A DNA stretch of 64,000 bases from the NCBI RefSeq assembly GCF_001758425.2, contig NZ_MDSS02000007.1:1-64000 (forward strand), in the 5' to 3' direction. Positions 63,552 through 64,000 of this stretch are shown here, one piece after another (position 1 is the first letter of the stretch; each line of letters opens with the position of its first letter). The notes under the pieces are model-generated. The model did not search any database. It worked only from the letters and a program-made list of their open reading frames with translations, and was not told where the DNA came from. Source of the stretch: Nesterenkonia sp. PF2B19 (GTDB lineage: Bacteria > Actinomycetota > Actinomycetes > Actinomycetales > Micrococcaceae). The position numbers and the translations under genes were made by a program.

Positions 63552-64000
63552 ATGCGAACACATACGACGTTCAGCCGCGGGGCGGTGGCCGTCTCCGCGG
63601 CGGCGGCCCTGACGCTGACCGCATGCGGCGGCAACGGCGACACCGGCGACGGCGAGGCGGCCGCTGACGGCGGCACCGTCTCGGCCTACAACTGTGAGCC
63701 CCAGTTCCTGGTCCCGGGCAACTCGACCGAGGTCTGTGGGTCCTGGGTCCTGGAGAACCTGTTCACGGGTCTCACCCAGGTCGACTACGACACCATGGAG
63801 GCGGGCCCCGGCGTGGCCGAGAGCTGGGAGACGGACGACAACGTCACCTGGACCTTCGAGCTCGGCGAGGACTGGACCTTCCACAACGGCGAGCCGATCA
63901 CCGCCCAGACCTTCGTGGACACCTTCAACTGGGTCGTGGATCCGGACAACGCCCAGCAGAACGAGAGCTTCCACAACAAGTTCGTCGGCTATGACGAGGT
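63552..64000 (+). CDS. Peptide/nickel-type ABC transporter substrate-binding lipoprotein (3' partial)
   Basis: Begins an extracellular solute-binding protein of family 5 (DppA/OppA-like). A signal peptide with lipobox LTLTAC is followed by a Gly/Asp-rich linker and the family opening: NCEPQFLVPGNSTEVCGSWV, LENLFTGLTQVDYDTMEAGP, VAESWETDDNVTWTFELGED. The sequence is cut by the window end after ~149 residues. GAGGAGAGA lies a few bases upstream of the ATG. The gap before it has an AT-rich patch (63350-63385) that may hold the promoter. Permease and ATPase genes are expected downstream. Confidence 0.9.
   Translation, partial: MRTHTTFSRGAVAVSAAAALTLTACGGNGDTGDGEAAADGGTVSAYNCEPQFLVPGNSTEVCGSWVLENLFTGLTQVDYDTMEAGPGVAESWETDDNVTWTFELGEDWTFHNGEPITAQTFVDTFNWVVDPDNAQQNESFHNKFVGYDE

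Overview
The window is high-GC DNA from an actinobacterium. Codon use is strongly G/C-ending, and the gene neighbourhoods are typical of the class: mtrA-mtrB-lpqB-comF-hpf-secA, infC-rpmI-rplT-tRNA/rRNA methyltransferase, NAD-glutamate dehydrogenase-pdtaS-whiB, and cysteine desulfurase-mnmA. A hydroxyectoine gene and a complete Mrp Na+/H+ antiporter operon suggest a halotolerant or alkalitolerant member of the Micrococcales, for example a Nesterenkonia-like Micrococcaceae. The genus is inference; no rRNA gene is present. No tRNA or rRNA gene, CRISPR array, prophage or insertion sequence was found. This is mostly core chromosome.

Layout. 1-6.4 kb: envelope HtrA-like protease, PIG-L deacetylase, RraA-like protein, a single-chain sigma factor/RskA anti-sigma fusion, TrmL, and a J-domain protein. 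6.4-11 kb: tRNA thiolation genes (cysteine desulfurase, mnmA) with a DinB-like protein, a MetE-like protein and chorismate mutase. 11-17 kb: a MoxR cluster (membrane protein, DUF4129, DUF4350, MoxR, DUF58), all on the minus strand. 17.2-26.3 kb: mtrA-mtrB-lpqB-comF-hpf-secA. 26.3-31.9 kb: Rv3235-like and LysM proteins, an unassigned protein, a small HTH protein, and a SAF/CpaB-like plus MinD/CpaE-like pair. 32-38.7 kb: the 180-kDa NAD-glutamate dehydrogenase, pdtaS and whiB1. 39.3-43.6 kb: infC, rpmI, rplT, an RNA methyltransferase and an RNHCP protein. 43.6-54.5 kb: accessory metabolism (ectD, amidohydrolase, ascorbate-type PTS, acylphosphatase, S9 peptidase, VOC protein, DNA-3-methyladenine glycosylase, CDF metal exporter). 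54.5-64 kb: sodC, the mrpA(B)CDEFG operon, a YihY/BrkB protein, and the start of a peptide-binding lipoprotein.

The genes point to envelope stress and osmotic or ionic homeostasis (HtrA, MtrAB-LpqB, EctD, Mrp, SodC, CDF) next to ordinary translation and export functions.

A caution that colours the whole annotation: at least thirteen genes are broken by apparent single-base deletions or similar indels. Several are normally essential or highly conserved (mnmA, mtrB, cysteine desulfurase, mrpD). In each case the protein continues intact in the next frame, so consensus errors in the sequence are a better explanation than decay. I annotate these genes over their full span and mark where the frame changes.
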